In this document: positions 51,529 through 61,528 of the stretch, in pieces | Numbering within the stretch: the first letter of the stretch is position 1 | How the letters are laid out: each line of letters starts with the position of its first letter | From: Campylobacter lari | Lineage (GTDB): Bacteria > Campylobacterota > Campylobacteria > Campylobacterales > Campylobacteraceae | Reading direction: 5' to 3' | DNA length: 64,000 nucleotides | Assembly (NCBI RefSeq): GCF_004357905.1 | Contig: NZ_SMTT01000003.1 | Span: 1 to 64,000, forward strand | Program-made: the position numbers and the translations under genes | The notes under the pieces: model-generated | Told to the model about the DNA's origin: nothing | What the model saw: only the letters and a program-made list of their open reading frames with translations | Database searches by the model: none

Positions 51529-52307
51529 TGGATACTTTTTTTCAAAATAAAACTTTAGTAATTAGCGGTGGAACAAGAGGGATTGGTAAAGCTATTGTAT
51601 ATGAGTTTGCAAAAGCGGGAGCCAATGTAGCTTTTACTTATAATTCTAATGCAGATTTAGCTCAAGAAATTGTGAAAGATTTAGAAAATAATTATAAAAT
51701 CAAAGCAAAGGCTTATGAATTTAATATACTTGAACCAGAAACATATAAAGAGTTGTTTGAAAAAATTGATCAAGATTTTGATAGAATAGATTTTTTCATC
51801 TCTAATGCTATCATTTCAGGTCGTGCTGTTGTAGGTGGATATACTAAATTTATGAAATTAAAGCCAAAAGGTATTAATAATATTTTCACAGCAACCGTAA
51901 ATGCTTTTGTTGTTGGAGCGCAAGAAGCGGCAAAAAGAATGGAAAAAGTTGGTGGGGGTAGTATATTATCTATTTCTTCAACAGGAAATTTAGTTCATAT
52001 TGAAAATTATGCTGGTCATGGTACAGCTAAAGCAGCGGTTGAAGCTATGGCAAGATATGCTGCAACCGAGCTTGGTTCTAAAAATATCCGTGTAAATGTA
52101 GTTAGCGGTGGACCAATTGATACTGACGCGCTTAAAGCATTTACAAATTATGAAGAGGTAAAAAATGCAACTATCAATCTTAGTCCGCTAAACCGCATTG
52201 GACAGCCACAAGATCTAGCTGGCGCATGTTTATTTTTATGCTCTGATAAGGCAAATTGGATCACAGGCCATACTTTGATCGTAGATGGTGGCACCACCTT
52301 TAAGTAA
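51528..52307 (+). CDS. FabL-type enoyl-ACP reductase (SDR family)
   Basis: A 259-residue short-chain dehydrogenase with nucleotide motif GGTRGIG (residues 14-20). The active site reads Tyr161-x6-Lys168 (ENYAGHGTAK), the spacing of enoyl-ACP reductases, not the YxxxK of ordinary SDRs. The rest closely follows the recalled Bacillus FabL sequence: QEAAKRMEK, GGGSILSISS, AVEAMARYAATELG, VSGGPIDTDALKAF and the closing LIVDGGTTF. It likely performs the last step of fatty-acid elongation, possibly alongside a FabI encoded elsewhere. It overlaps dapA by one base. Confidence 0.75.
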   Translation: MDTFFQNKTLVISGGTRGIGKAIVYEFAKAGANVAFTYNSNADLAQEIVKDLENNYKIKAKAYEFNILEPETYKELFEKIDQDFDRIDFFISNAIISGRAVVGGYTKFMKLKPKGINNIFTATVNAFVVGAQEAAKRMEKVGGGSILSISSTGNLVHIENYAGHGTAKAAVEAMARYAATELGSKNIRVNVVSGGPIDTDALKAFTNYEEVKNATINLSPLNRIGQPQDLAGACLFLCSDKANWITGHTLIVDGGTTFK

Positions 52308-52323
52308 TATTACCTTAAGGGTG
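52295..52323 (+). other. hairpin spanning the FabL-like gene's stop codon
   Basis: CACCTTTAAG (52295-52304) pairs with CTTAAGGGTG (52314-52323), ten pairs with one U-G; the stop codon TAA lies in the 9-base loop. The following sequence CTTTATAAAGG is not a T-run, so partial termination or mRNA protection before pgsA is more likely than full termination. Confidence 0.55.
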
Positions 52324-52345
52324 CTTTATAAAGGATTTTAAAAGT

Positions 52346-52882
52346 ATGAATTTACCCAACATCTTAGCTTTTATAAGGATATTATTAGCTCCACTTTTGT
52401 TTTTTTTACTTATTAATGATTTTGAAAATATCCATCCTAGTTGGGTAGATTATTTTGCTTGTGTTATTTTTAGCATAGCTGCTTTAACTGATTTTTTCGA
52501 TGGCTATATTGCAAGAACTTGGAATCAAACTACTAAACTTGGAGCTATTATAGATCCTTTAGCAGATAAAATGCTTATTCTAGCTGCATTTTTAGGGTTA
52601 TTACTTACGCAAAAAGCTGATCCATGGATGGTTTACATTATCTTAGTAAGAGAATTTTTCATCACCGGCTTTAGAGTGGTTATGGTAAGTGAAAAATTTG
52701 ATGTAAGTGCTTCTTTTGCAGGCAAAATAAAAACAACCTTTCAAATGATAGCTATTATATTTTTAATCATGCAATGGCCTTTTGCCAATACATTGTTATT
52801 TATTGCTTTAGTGCTTACACTTTATTCAGCTTTTGAATACATACTAGCTTATGTAAAACATTTAAAAAAAGGTATAAATTGA
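52346..52882 (+). CDS. pgsA: CDP-diacylglycerol--glycerol-3-phosphate phosphatidyltransferase PgsA
   Basis: First committed step to phosphatidylglycerol. The 178-residue integral membrane enzyme has the CDP-alcohol phosphotransferase motif DFFDGYIARTW followed by LGAIIDPLADK (D-x2-DG-x2-AR...G-x3-D-x3-D) and several membrane helices. GGATTTT near the start gives a plausible ribosome site. The last bases overlap the rseP-like start (TTGA). Confidence 0.95.
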   Translation: MNLPNILAFIRILLAPLLFFLLINDFENIHPSWVDYFACVIFSIAALTDFFDGYIARTWNQTTKLGAIIDPLADKMLILAAFLGLLLTQKADPWMVYIILVREFFITGFRVVMVSEKFDVSASFAGKIKTTFQMIAIIFLIMQWPFANTLLFIALVLTLYSAFEYILAYVKHLKKGIN

Positions 52883-53985
52883 AATCATATTTATTTTTAT
52901 TTATTATCTTAGCTATTGGCTTTAAATTTTATTCTTTTAGTTTTTTAATAACACTTTTAGTGATATCTTTTTTAATTTTTTTTCACGAATTAGGACATTT
53001 TTTAGCTGCAAAACATATGAGAGTTGATGTAGAAATTTTTAGCATAGGTTTTGGAAAAGCTATTTTTAAAAAAACTTACAAAAATACAGAATATCGCTTA
53101 TCCGCCCTACCATTTGGTGGTTATGTTAAGCTTAAAGGACAAGATGATTTAAATCCTAGTGAAAAAAATTATGAGCCAAATAGCTATAACACTTTAAGTC
53201 CTTTAGCTAGAATTTATATACTTTTTGCAGGACCATTTTTTAACTTTTTTCTAGCATTTTTACTTTATATAGCCATAGGTTTTTTAGGAGTTCAAAAACT
53301 TGCGCCTGTTGTTGGAGATATAGCGCCAAACTCAGCTGCACAAAAAGCAAATTTACAAATTGGTGATAAAATCCTAGCTATAGATGGGGTTCAAATTCAA
53401 AGTTTTGAAGAAATTGGCAAACTTGTTCACGCAAAACCAACCCTGCTTGACATAAAACGCGATAATAAATTTATCAATATCACTTTAACACCGCAAATTG
53501 ACCAAGGTTATAATGAGTTTTATCAAAAAGTTCAAAAACCTCTTATTGGTATAGCACCTAAGGGTGAGTTTGTTACTATTTATCACTCAGGAATTAGCAG
53601 TTTGAAATATGCTTATGAAGAAAGCATAAATGCTTCTTTGCTTATTTTCAAAGGTCTTGCTAAAATCATCAGTGGGGAATTAGATGCTAAAAATATGGGT
53701 GGAATCATCACTATGGTGGATATAACCTCCAAAGCAGCAAATACTAGTATAGTAGTTTTATTTTTAATCACAGCTTTAATTTCCATCAATCTTGGAGTAC
53801 TAAATTTACTTCCGATACCAGCACTAGATGGAGGACATATACTTTTTAATCTTTATGAATTAATTTTTAAAAAAGAAGTACCAAAAGTATGTTTTGAATA
53901 TCTTAGTTATTTTGGCATGGCTTTACTTTTAAGCTTAATGGTATTTGTAACTTACAACGACATTACTCGTTTTATAAGCAATTAA
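52879..53985 (+). CDS. rseP: site-2 membrane metalloprotease RseP-like (M50)
   Basis: A 368-residue intramembrane zinc protease: HELGH at residues 36-40 in the first catalytic helix, FGGYVKLKG, one PDZ domain (about 135-185: VGDIAPNSAAQKANLQIGDK) and the third zinc ligand in LLPIPALDGGH. It probably cleaves anti-sigma factors, signal-peptide remnants or other bitopic proteins. The start is TTG at 52879, overlapping pgsA by 4 bases; AAGG lies upstream. Its stop overlaps the convergent outer-membrane gene by 4 bases. Confidence 0.9.
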   Translation: MKSYLFLFIILAIGFKFYSFSFLITLLVISFLIFFHELGHFLAAKHMRVDVEIFSIGFGKAIFKKTYKNTEYRLSALPFGGYVKLKGQDDLNPSEKNYEPNSYNTLSPLARIYILFAGPFFNFFLAFLLYIAIGFLGVQKLAPVVGDIAPNSAAQKANLQIGDKILAIDGVQIQSFEEIGKLVHAKPTLLDIKRDNKFINITLTPQIDQGYNEFYQKVQKPLIGIAPKGEFVTIYHSGISSLKYAYEESINASLLIFKGLAKIISGELDAKNMGGIITMVDITSKAANTSIVVLFLITALISINLGVLNLLPIPALDGGHILFNLYELIFKKEVPKVCFEYLSYFGMALLLSLMVFVTYNDITRFISN

Positions 53986-54812
53986 TAAGTCCTAGTAGCA
54001 AAATCATAGCGATTAAACTCGGCTATACTATTTTTACGATAAAAGCTATTATAAAATTGCTTACTTAAACTTTGTTCATAATTTAGTCTAAACTTAACCC
54101 ACATTGCCGTTTGATCTTTTGCACTTGTTTTTTCATCTTGATAATTAAGTGATAAATCCAAAATAGAAATTGGAGAATAAGTAATGTTATACTGATTTTG
54201 TGTTTCTTTCATGTTAGAATTTACATTTAAAACATTTAAATAAGGTAAATCAAATATAACCCCAAACTCTGTACTATCATCACTATTATTTTCTTTTATA
54301 TCATAATGATTAGCATATGCTTTAAAATATTGACTAAATTGCAATTCAGCACCAAAACTATTTTTTGCATAAGCTTGTTTATATTGATCGTTAAAATAAT
54401 TAAAACCAAAATTGATTTCATCAAATTCATAACGATTAATAATTCCCAAAGAATAAGCTTGCTCTAACTGCCCTATTCTTGCTTGTTTTTCTAAAAGTAA
54501 AGTAGCATTATCATAATCTAAAATTGAGTTGATATTTTTAATATTTACATTTAAAGCGTTATAATCTAAACTAGCTTCTGTTTTATCCTTTGAGCTTAAA
54601 TTTAAAACCTGTGCTAAAGAATTACTAGCAAAAGTACCAAAATCAACATTTTGAGCTTGATACTCCTGCGGTTTTTGAAAAAATACTTGTTTGGAAATTG
54701 CATTTGTTTTTTGTTCTTTAGTTATATTAACATCACCCTCACTTAAGCTTTCTTCTAAATTAGAAGCAAGCACATTTAAACATATACAACTTAAAAAAAT
54801 GTATTTTTTCAT
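53982..54812 (-). CDS. outer-membrane protein resembling a passenger-less inverse-autotransporter barrel
   Basis: A 276-residue secreted protein (signal MKKYIFLSCICLNVLA). From about residue 85 on it looks like the last strands of the intimin/invasin (inverse autotransporter) beta-domain: alternating amphipathic strands, FGFNYFNDQY, GAELQFSQYFKAYANHY (154-170), YSPISILDLSLNYQDEKTS, and the ending LNYEQSLSKQF...RYDFATRTY, close to the family's barrel-to-linker segment. The protein stops where a passenger would begin. AAGAGG precedes the ATG; it starts 11 bases after the cetA-type gene, so they are co-transcribed. Function unknown. Confidence 0.55.
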   Translation of the reverse strand: MKKYIFLSCICLNVLASNLEESLSEGDVNITKEQKTNAISKQVFFQKPQEYQAQNVDFGTFASNSLAQVLNLSSKDKTEASLDYNALNVNIKNINSILDYDNATLLLEKQARIGQLEQAYSLGIINRYEFDEINFGFNYFNDQYKQAYAKNSFGAELQFSQYFKAYANHYDIKENNSDDSTEFGVIFDLPYLNVLNVNSNMKETQNQYNITYSPISILDLSLNYQDEKTSAKDQTAMWVKFRLNYEQSLSKQFYNSFYRKNSIAEFNRYDFATRTY

Positions 54813-54823
54813 TTAACCTCTTA

Positions 54824-56197
54824 TTAAATATGTTTTTTATGCTCTATTTCGCTTATCATTTTTTCATTTATATCTTGAATTTGCTTAATATGTGCATAAA
54901 TTTTTCTTTCCTCTTTGACTATTTGATTGTTTCTTATATAATCAAATAATTTTTCTATATAAGAATTTAAATTTTGATTTAAAACATAAATATTACTTGT
55001 AGAATCAAATTTGGCTAAATTTTTATCTTCTATATCTTCTATTTTGGAATTAATCACACAAGAGCAAGCTAGATATGTTTTTAAGCAACACTCTAAATAA
55101 AGCAATATTTTATTAGTATCAACACTTGTCTTAGAAATCTCATCTAATAAAATTTTAGCTTTTTCATCAACACCGGTAAACACCTCTTGAAATTCTTCTA
55201 AACTTGAGTTAGATTTTTTAGCAACTTTATAAGCTTCATTAGTTATATTTTTAATATTACTCATTTGCTCTATTGATACTTTAATCATCACAGAAATTTC
55301 TTTGGCGGCCTCTTGAGTTTTTTCAGCTAAATGTCTTACCTCATCTGCAACTACCGCAAAACCTCTACCATGCTCTCCTGCACGAGCTGCCTCAATAGCT
55401 GCATTTAATGCTAAAAGATTGGTTTGCTCTGTAATATCTTCTATAATAGATATAAAAGAAGAAACATTATTAATTTGCTGTGAAAAAGTATCCATTAAAG
55501 TATGAATTTGAGTGATATTTTCACCTAAATTTTGCAAATCGACTGAAATTAATTCTGCATTTTTGGCACTTTTTGAAGAATGAGTAGAAATATCATTTGC
55601 CTGCTCATATATATCATGCATAGTGCTTGCATTATCATTTAATTTCACATTAATCAAAGCTAATTCTTTTTGCAAAGAATCTGACATATCCTTAGAAACA
55701 TTTTCAACGACAATACTTCTTATGGATAAATTTTGAGTTTTTTCTATTTCTAAAGTAGCTTCATTAATAATTTTAGCATTATATGCGAAAGTACCCATTA
55801 AGCCTTCTAATCTTGCTTTTCTATAAAATCTTTGTTCTTTTACAGCTAAAATAGCATTAAGAATTTCTCTGTTAAAAGCCTCCATTTGATCAGCTAAATC
55901 ATTCACAACCCAACTTAATTTTCCTACTCCAGATTTTGGAACAGCTATATGAGTAATTCTTGCTTCCAAATTTCCTTTTGTAAGCTCATTTAAAACTTGA
56001 GTAATCCTTAAAACTTCTTTATTTCTATAATAAGCACTAGCAAGCCCAAATAACACCACTAAAGTTCCAATCACACAAAAAATAAAACCAAAAATATTAT
56101 TTTCTACTATTTCCAAGATTGCCATCAAACAAAATAAAAATAAAGCAAAATAATTTACAGATTGATTGATATTATATTGATAAAACCAATTCTTCAT
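54824..56197 (-). CDS. cetA: energy-taxis receptor CetA (Tlp9-like)
   Basis: A 457-residue chemoreceptor without a periplasmic sensor: two membrane helices (about 15-30, 35-55) as a hairpin, a HAMP-like segment (56-110), and the MCP signalling domain with the conserved tip [29 protein letters not shown]. CetA transduces redox state detected by a partner PAS protein to CheA/CheW. The PAS gene lies directly upstream and overlaps it by 26 bases, a split version of Aer. Confidence 0.9.
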   Translation of the reverse strand: MKNWFYQYNINQSVNYFALFLFCLMAILEIVENNIFGFIFCVIGTLVVLFGLASAYYRNKEVLRITQVLNELTKGNLEARITHIAVPKSGVGKLSWVVNDLADQMEAFNREILNAILAVKEQRFYRKARLEGLMGTFAYNAKIINEATLEIEKTQNLSIRSIVVENVSKDMSDSLQKELALINVKLNDNASTMHDIYEQANDISTHSSKSAKNAELISVDLQNLGENITQIHTLMDTFSQQINNVSSFISIIEDITEQTNLLALNAAIEAARAGEHGRGFAVVADEVRHLAEKTQEAAKEISVMIKVSIEQMSNIKNITNEAYKVAKKSNSSLEEFQEVFTGVDEKAKILLDEISKTSVDTNKILLYLECCLKTYLACSCVINSKIEDIEDKNLAKFDSTSNIYVLNQNLNSYIEKLFDYIRNNQIVKEERKIYAHIKQIQDINEKMISEIEHKKHI

Positions 56198-56678
56198 AAC
56201 TCATCCCTTTTGTATTTAAATAATCATCAAGTTTCTTCCTTGATGCACCTTTTCCACCTTTTTGCTCTTCAATCAAAAGCTCTTTGTATAATTTTTCTAT
56301 TTTTTCAACTGCTTCTTTTTTGGGTTTTAAACGCATAGAATAATACCCAACAACTTCTCCTTTGGAATCAAACGAAGGACTGATAAAAGCCAAAACCCAA
56401 TAAAATGATCCATCTTTTGATAGATTCTTAACATAAGCTATAATCTCTTTTTTACTCTTAAGTCTTTCCCAAAGTAATTCAAAAACAACTTTTGGCATAT
56501 CCGGATGACGCACTATATTATGAGGTTTTCCCAATAATTCTTCCTCACTATAGCCCGAAAGAGAAATAAAGATTCTATTGCAATATATGATTTTTCCTGT
56601 AGTATCTGTTTTGGAAATAATCATTTGTCCGTCATTGAAAAATTTTTGATTATTATTTGGCAAAATTTTTCTTTTCAT
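56172..56678 (-). CDS. cetB: PAS-domain energy sensor (CetB/CetC-type, Aer-like)
   Basis: A 168-residue cytoplasmic protein made mostly of one Aer-type PAS domain: [19 protein letters not shown], then [17 protein letters not shown] and [15 protein letters not shown], the FAD-binding pattern of Aer. It should sense redox through FAD and signal to CetA. A perfect ribosome site AAGGAGGG precedes the ATG. In C. jejuni, as I recall, cetB follows cetA and a second PAS gene (cetC) precedes it; only one PAS gene is here, upstream of the receptor, so it may be the CetC position or a rearranged CetB. Confidence 0.8.
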   Translation of the reverse strand: MKRKILPNNNQKFFNDGQMIISKTDTTGKIIYCNRIFISLSGYSEEELLGKPHNIVRHPDMPKVVFELLWERLKSKKEIIAYVKNLSKDGSFYWVLAFISPSFDSKGEVVGYYSMRLKPKKEAVEKIEKLYKELLIEEQKGGKGASRKKLDDYLNTKGMSYEELVLSI

Positions 56679-56695
56679 ATACCCTCCTTAAAATA

Positions 56696-56726
56696 TTAAT
56701 TTTAATATACCAATATATAAAATTAA
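56696..56726 (-). other. AT-only hairpin upstream of the PAS gene
   Basis: A 13-bp A/T stem with a one-base bulge and CCAA loop lies between the mnmC stop and the PAS-gene ribosome site. On the minus strand it contains TATATT, so it may be promoter sequence instead of an RNA structure. Confidence 0.35.
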
Positions 56727-56737
56727 TAAATCAAGGA

Positions 56738-58573
56738 TTAAATAAGTCCTTTTTTAAGCTTTCTAATTAAGAATCTTGCAGGATGTAAGGCATATAAAAA
56801 TTCTTTTTTTATTCTTGGCTCATCAAAAATCAATGAGCTCATCACTCTAGCACAAACAATAGCACTAGCAAAAGCTCTAGATCCATGAGCAATAGAAAAA
56901 TACAAAGGAATAAAATCATTTGGTATGACTTGATTTTTATTTTTATGCCATAAAAGTGCTTTATAATTTTGCATATAAAAATTTTCATCATAGGCTTGAC
57001 CTGCTATGGCAAATCTATCACTAGAATATGATCTAAATCCTACTTTACCGCCCATTATCTCTAAATTTTCATCGTGCAAAAACTCTTTTACATTTTCAAT
57101 ATTTTGCAAATCATCATTTTTTAAAAGCGTTGTATCTTGATTAAGCCTATCATAACTTGCGCCAATAAGTTGTAAATTAAGCTCCTCATTAATAGGACAA
57201 ATATATCCTTTAGAAGATAAGGCATGCGGGTTTTTTAAAAATGGTTTTAAATGAGTACATTGACCTCTTACACTACTTAATTTCATATATTTATACTCTA
57301 AAAAATTCTTAACATCAGCACCTTGAGCATAGATTAACACATCATAATCTTTTAAAATTTTTTGATTATTAAAATTTAAAAAAAACTTTTCATTTTTATA
57401 AGAATAATCTTTAAATTCATACTCAAAAAATACCCTAGCCTTGCTTTTTTGCAAAAGTGTCTTCACAAGCTCTTGAGGTTTTATACAAAATCCATCTTTT
57501 AAAAAGGCTTGATTATTAATAATTTCAAATAAAACATTATCTTTTTGACTATCAAAACGCTCTTGCATAAGCTCATTATGAGCAAATTCATAAACCCCTT
57601 GTGGAATTAAATTTAAAATTTGTCTATAAAATCTACTTGCTTCTAAAAAAGCATATTGTGAAAACTCACCCAATAAAACATCTGGTTTTAAAATCAAAGA
57701 ACTTAAAATTCCATTGATATTTCCAGAAGCGCCTTTTCCTAATGAATTTTCTTTTTCAAAAACATCTACTTGAACATTTCTTAAAGAAAGCTCATAAGCC
57801 ATGCTTGCTCCGGCTATACCTGCTCCGATAATAGCTATTTTTTGAATCTCTTTTTTTAAAGATGGGGTATTAAAATATGCAAATTTATCTTCAAATTCTA
57901 AACCATTAAAAATGGCTTGTATCATTTCTCTTTTTCTAAAACCTTTTATCTTTTGCACTTGAAAATTGTTGTTAATTAAAGCCTTTTTTAAAACACTAGC
58001 AGAAGAAAAAGTTAAAACCTTAGCATTTATTTTTGAGTTTTTAGCAACATCGTTTATAATATTATCATCAAACATATCTTGATTTTTAGAAGGTGAAAAA
58101 CCATCTAAATACCAAATATTTGCCTTAAAGTCTAAATTTTGTAGATTTTCTTTAGCATCACCAAACACCAAATCTAAAAAACAATCTTGAAAATAAAACC
58201 TATAAACTCCATCCTTACATGGAGGATAAAAATTTAAAAATTGCTCTAAAACTTCTTTAAATTCCTCATAAAAACCAAGTTTTTTATAAATTTCTCTTAA
58301 TTTATCTTTTTCTATATAAAAATTTTCAAAGCTAAGATAAAAAAGTCTTTGATTGTGTTTTTTTTCTTTTAAAAAACGCTTTAATGTAAGAAAGAAATTT
58401 AAGCCTATACCAAAACCAAGTTCTGCTACAATAGTTTGTTTGTTTTCAAAGTCAAAAGCATTTGTATATATAAATTTGCTTTCACTTAAACCATCACTAG
58501 AATTAAAATAATAATCATCAAAATCCAAAGAAAAAGGCGCATTATTTTTTATAATAATATTTGCTTTTTTCAT
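56738..58573 (-). CDS. mnmC: bifunctional tRNA mnm5s2U biosynthesis protein MnmC
   Basis: Final steps of 5-methylaminomethyl-2-thiouridine formation at wobble U34. The N-terminal methyltransferase (about 1-235) has [16 protein letters not shown] and [16 protein letters not shown]; the C-terminal FAD-dependent oxidoreductase (from about 246) opens with [17 protein letters not shown] and includes [10 protein letters not shown]. In E. coli the oxidase acts first, then the methyltransferase. The fused 611-residue form is complete. It overlaps the amidase gene by 4 bases. Confidence 0.9.
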   Translation of the reverse strand: MKKANIIIKNNAPFSLDFDDYYFNSSDGLSESKFIYTNAFDFENKQTIVAELGFGIGLNFFLTLKRFLKEKKHNQRLFYLSFENFYIEKDKLREIYKKLGFYEEFKEVLEQFLNFYPPCKDGVYRFYFQDCFLDLVFGDAKENLQNLDFKANIWYLDGFSPSKNQDMFDDNIINDVAKNSKINAKVLTFSSASVLKKALINNNFQVQKIKGFRKREMIQAIFNGLEFEDKFAYFNTPSLKKEIQKIAIIGAGIAGASMAYELSLRNVQVDVFEKENSLGKGASGNINGILSSLILKPDVLLGEFSQYAFLEASRFYRQILNLIPQGVYEFAHNELMQERFDSQKDNVLFEIINNQAFLKDGFCIKPQELVKTLLQKSKARVFFEYEFKDYSYKNEKFFLNFNNQKILKDYDVLIYAQGADVKNFLEYKYMKLSSVRGQCTHLKPFLKNPHALSSKGYICPINEELNLQLIGASYDRLNQDTTLLKNDDLQNIENVKEFLHDENLEIMGGKVGFRSYSSDRFAIAGQAYDENFYMQNYKALLWHKNKNQVIPNDFIPLYFSIAHGSRAFASAIVCARVMSSLIFDEPRIKKEFLYALHPARFLIRKLKKGLI

Positions 58574-60447
58574 TGATTCTTATAAAAATAACTTTCAATT
58601 CCATTGGCAATACCAATGGCTAATAATTCTTGGAAATTTTTATTTGTCAATCTATTTCTTTCACTAGGATGGCTAATATAACCTGTTTCAATCAAAATCG
58701 CTGGCATTTGTGCTCCTACTAAAACCCAAAACGGAGCCTCTCTAACCCCACCATCAACAACTTTATATTTTTTTCTTACATTGCTCAAAATTTTTTTCTG
58801 CACATCGATAGCTAATTTATTTGAAGCAACTATTTTTTCACGATTTAAAAAATTTAAAAATGTTTGCTTGGAAAAATAATTCATTTCTTCAAAATCTGAT
58901 TGATTTTCTGCTTCAGCAGCTTTTTTACTTCTTTCGCTTCTTGCAGGAGATAAAAAGAAAGTTTCAATTCCTTGCAAAGTCTTAGCTCTTTGTTTATTTG
59001 GTGCTGCATTTGCATGGATAGAAATAAACAAATCTGCCATTTTCTCATTAGCCATGGAAGTTCTATCTCTAAGGTTTATAAATTTATCAGTACTTCTTGT
59101 GTAATAAATTTTATATCCTCTTTTTTTTAGCTCATTTCCAAGTTTTAAAGCCACACTTAAAACTACATCCTTTTCTCTAACACCCTTATCTCCTAAAGTT
59201 CCTGGATCCTTGCCTCCATGACCTGGGTCAATTACTATAATTTTGCCTGATTTTTTGATAGTAGCTTTTGCTACTTTTGAAGTATTTTTTACTGGCGTTT
59301 TCTTAATCTTTTTCTCAAATCCTACAAATAGCTCATCATCATCCAAATCAAGACTAGTCTTAAAATCACTAGTAGAATTTAAAACAATTCTTACTGTAGT
59401 TTTATTAAACTGCACTATTGTGATAGATTGATTTTTATTAATATCAATTTTTTTTCTATCACCTTCTAGAATGGCTTCAAAACTCACAATAGAACGATAC
59501 ATTTTACCATCTTTAAAAGAGTTGATTTTAATATCTTCAATATCAATATCATTGTTTAATTTTAAATTAACACCACTTTTATCTTTACTTGATTTTAAAA
59601 TATATAAAGGTTCATTTCTAACAACTTCTTTTTTAACTTCTGTTTTTTTAATCTCGCTTTGTTTTTTAACTATAGGTTTAGGTTCTTCTTTTTTTTCTAT
59701 TTTTTCAAGTCCCATAAAAAGACTTTGATCTTTAAGCTCTATTTTTACTTTTAACTCTTTTTTAGAACTCAAAACTAAACGCATGCTAGTTGGATTAAAT
59801 TGTGATACAATAATATCAAAATCTTTAAATTCAAAATTTCTCTTTGGCCCTTTTAAAATTCCATCAAAATCTGCAACATAACGAAAATTATCACCTTTTA
59901 AAGTAAAATTTTTTATATCTTTTTGGCTAATTTTTTCACTCAAATCAAGCAAAACACCATTATCTAATTTTTTAACATCAAGAATAAAAAGCTCTTTTTG
60001 TGCCGAAGTTTTTTTATCTTCTTTTTTATCTTCTTTTTTATCTTCTTTTTTATCTTCTTTTTTATTAGTAAAAGCGGTAGCATTAGTTTCGTTTTTTACT
60101 AGCTCTTTTTTTATTTTTTGATCTTGTATAACTTTTAAAGCATTTTTTAAACGCGAAATTTCTTCTTCACTTACTCCACTTTCTTTAAGCTCTTGCACAT
60201 AAGCCTTATCATCAAAACCTAAAAAATTTGAACTAATGATTAATCTTTTTAAAATCTCATTTTTTTCTTCATTATTATCATTAATTACGCTTTGTATATA
60301 TAAAGATTTTAGTTGTTGATGTAATTGTAATTTTTCTTCTGCATTAGAGGTTAAAAAGTTTTGATCAAATTTTTTAACCTCTACATTAGCAAAAACACCA
60401 ATATAAAATAATAAAAAAATAAAAAATATTCTAAGCATCTTCACCAT
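58570..60447 (-). CDS. amiA: N-acetylmuramoyl-L-alanine amidase (AmiA-like, AMIN domains)
   Basis: A 625-residue secreted zinc amidase that splits daughter cells by cutting stem peptides. After a signal peptide come a helical region, a Lys/Glu/Asp repeat (about 128-146), two AMIN-like beta domains that localise to septal peptidoglycan (about 150-255 and 280-380) and the Amidase_3 domain (about 400-625) with [20 protein letters not shown] and [16 protein letters not shown]. jejuni has one such amidase needed for cell separation and shape. It overlaps its upstream neighbour by 17 bases. Confidence 0.9.
   Translation of the reverse strand: MVKMLRIFFIFLLFYIGVFANVEVKKFDQNFLTSNAEEKLQLHQQLKSLYIQSVINDNNEEKNEILKRLIISSNFLGFDDKAYVQELKESGVSEEEISRLKNALKVIQDQKIKKELVKNETNATAFTNKKEDKKEDKKEDKKEDKKTSAQKELFILDVKKLDNGVLLDLSEKISQKDIKNFTLKGDNFRYVADFDGILKGPKRNFEFKDFDIIVSQFNPTSMRLVLSSKKELKVKIELKDQSLFMGLEKIEKKEEPKPIVKKQSEIKKTEVKKEVVRNEPLYILKSSKDKSGVNLKLNNDIDIEDIKINSFKDGKMYRSIVSFEAILEGDRKKIDINKNQSITIVQFNKTTVRIVLNSTSDFKTSLDLDDDELFVGFEKKIKKTPVKNTSKVAKATIKKSGKIIVIDPGHGGKDPGTLGDKGVREKDVVLSVALKLGNELKKRGYKIYYTRSTDKFINLRDRTSMANEKMADLFISIHANAAPNKQRAKTLQGIETFFLSPARSERSKKAAEAENQSDFEEMNYFSKQTFLNFLNREKIVASNKLAIDVQKKILSNVRKKYKVVDGGVREAPFWVLVGAQMPAILIETGYISHPSERNRLTNKNFQELLAIGIANGIESYFYKNQ
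60010..60064. repeat. 12-bp in-frame tandem repeat in amiA
   Basis: The unit TTTTTTATCTTC occurs four times in perfect tandem (60010-60057) with a partial fifth copy. On the coding strand each unit adds Lys-Lys-Glu-Asp, so changes in copy number keep the frame and only alter the length of a charged linker before the first AMIN domain. Confidence 0.85.
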
Positions 60448-61528
60448 AAACTAATTTTTTCATTAGTTCTTCTACACTAATAAGTTTATCTAATCTATGC
60501 CCATTAGCTCCTGTAAAAAATAAACCTGTTTCTTTTTTGCCACTCCAAGCATCGTATAATCTATCCGCTATACAATAACCTACTTTAGTAGCCTCCTTGC
60601 CTCTACCACATGGTGCAACGCAGTTGCTCACACAAGAAATTTTTGGCCCCATTCTTTTATCTACTAAATTTAAAAGATTAGTTCTTACTCCTCTTGCAGG
60701 ATAACCAACCGGGGATTTTAAAAGCTCAATATCTTCTTTTTTACAATCAAGTAATACTTGTTTAAAATCATCACTCGCATCACACTCAAAAGTTCCTATA
60801 AAACGAGTTCCCATTTGAACGCCACTTGCTCCTAAAGACATCATCTTTTCTATATCTTGCTTATCCCAAATTCCACCTGCAGCAATCAGTGGTATGTCGC
60901 CCCAATTTTTAATTTCTTGCGCAACTTGTGGCACCACATTTTCTAATTGATATTCATCCATTAAACATTGCTCATAAGTAAAACCCTGATGTCCGCCGCT
61001 TTTTGGTCCTTCAACTATAACTGCATCAGGTAAGCGATTGTATCTACTTTGCCATCTTTTACAAATAATTTTTAAAGCCTTAGCTGATGATACAATAGGT
61101 ACCAAAGCAACATCAGGATAATCTTGTGTAAATTCAGGTAAATTTGTAGGAAGTCCTGCTCCTGAAACTATCACATTAAAACCAACCTCACAAGCATTAC
61201 GAGCAATTTGTGCATAATTATTACTTGCATATAAAATATTACAGCCCAAAGGTGCGTCTTTGCAAACCTTTCTAGCATTATCTATCAAAGCTTTTAAGCC
61301 TGCTTTTGAGTAAAAATTATCACTACCATAAGGTTTTGCATTAAGTTCTTTATCTATATGTGTTCTATTTTCATAATACCCAGTTCCCACTGAAGAAATA
61401 ATCCCTAAACCACCATTTAAAGAAACTGCAGAAGCAAGCTTATCCCAACTTATACCAAGCCCCATTCCACCTTGAAAAATAGGATATTTTATCTCATGCT
61501 TTCCAATTTTTAAAGCTTTAAAACTCAT
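60431..61528 (-). CDS. nitronate monooxygenase-like FMN enzyme
   Basis: A 365-residue TIM-barrel FMN protein of the 2-nitropropane dioxygenase family: IFQGGMGLGISWD at the N-terminus, EGPKSGGHQGF, IPLIAAGGIWDKQDI and GASGVQMGTRFIGT for phosphate binding. The family also contains the enoyl-ACP reductase FabK, so a fatty-acid role is possible but unsupported. A C-terminal cysteine group (CVSNCVAPCGRG) is unusual. It overlaps tyrS and the amidase gene in one operon. Confidence 0.75.
   Translation of the reverse strand: MSFKALKIGKHEIKYPIFQGGMGLGISWDKLASAVSLNGGLGIISSVGTGYYENRTHIDKELNAKPYGSDNFYSKAGLKALIDNARKVCKDAPLGCNILYASNNYAQIARNACEVGFNVIVSGAGLPTNLPEFTQDYPDVALVPIVSSAKALKIICKRWQSRYNRLPDAVIVEGPKSGGHQGFTYEQCLMDEYQLENVVPQVAQEIKNWGDIPLIAAGGIWDKQDIEKMMSLGASGVQMGTRFIGTFECDASDDFKQVLLDCKKEDIELLKSPVGYPARGVRTNLLNLVDKRMGPKISCVSNCVAPCGRGKEATKVGYCIADRLYDAWSGKKETGLFFTGANGHRLDKLISVEELMKKLVYGEDA

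Noticed and set aside
51528-52307. Ordinary FabG-like SDR with YxxxK
   Set aside because: At the YxxxK position the residue is His164; the Tyr161-x6-Lys168 spacing and flanks fit an enoyl-ACP reductase instead.
53982-54812. Frameshifted gene with the passenger in another frame
   Set aside because: Downstream on the minus strand is antisense to a complete rseP gene; no passenger-like sequence is visible there.
60010-60064. CRISPR-like repeat
   Set aside because: Units are 12 bases, directly abutting, in frame inside amiA, with no spacers.
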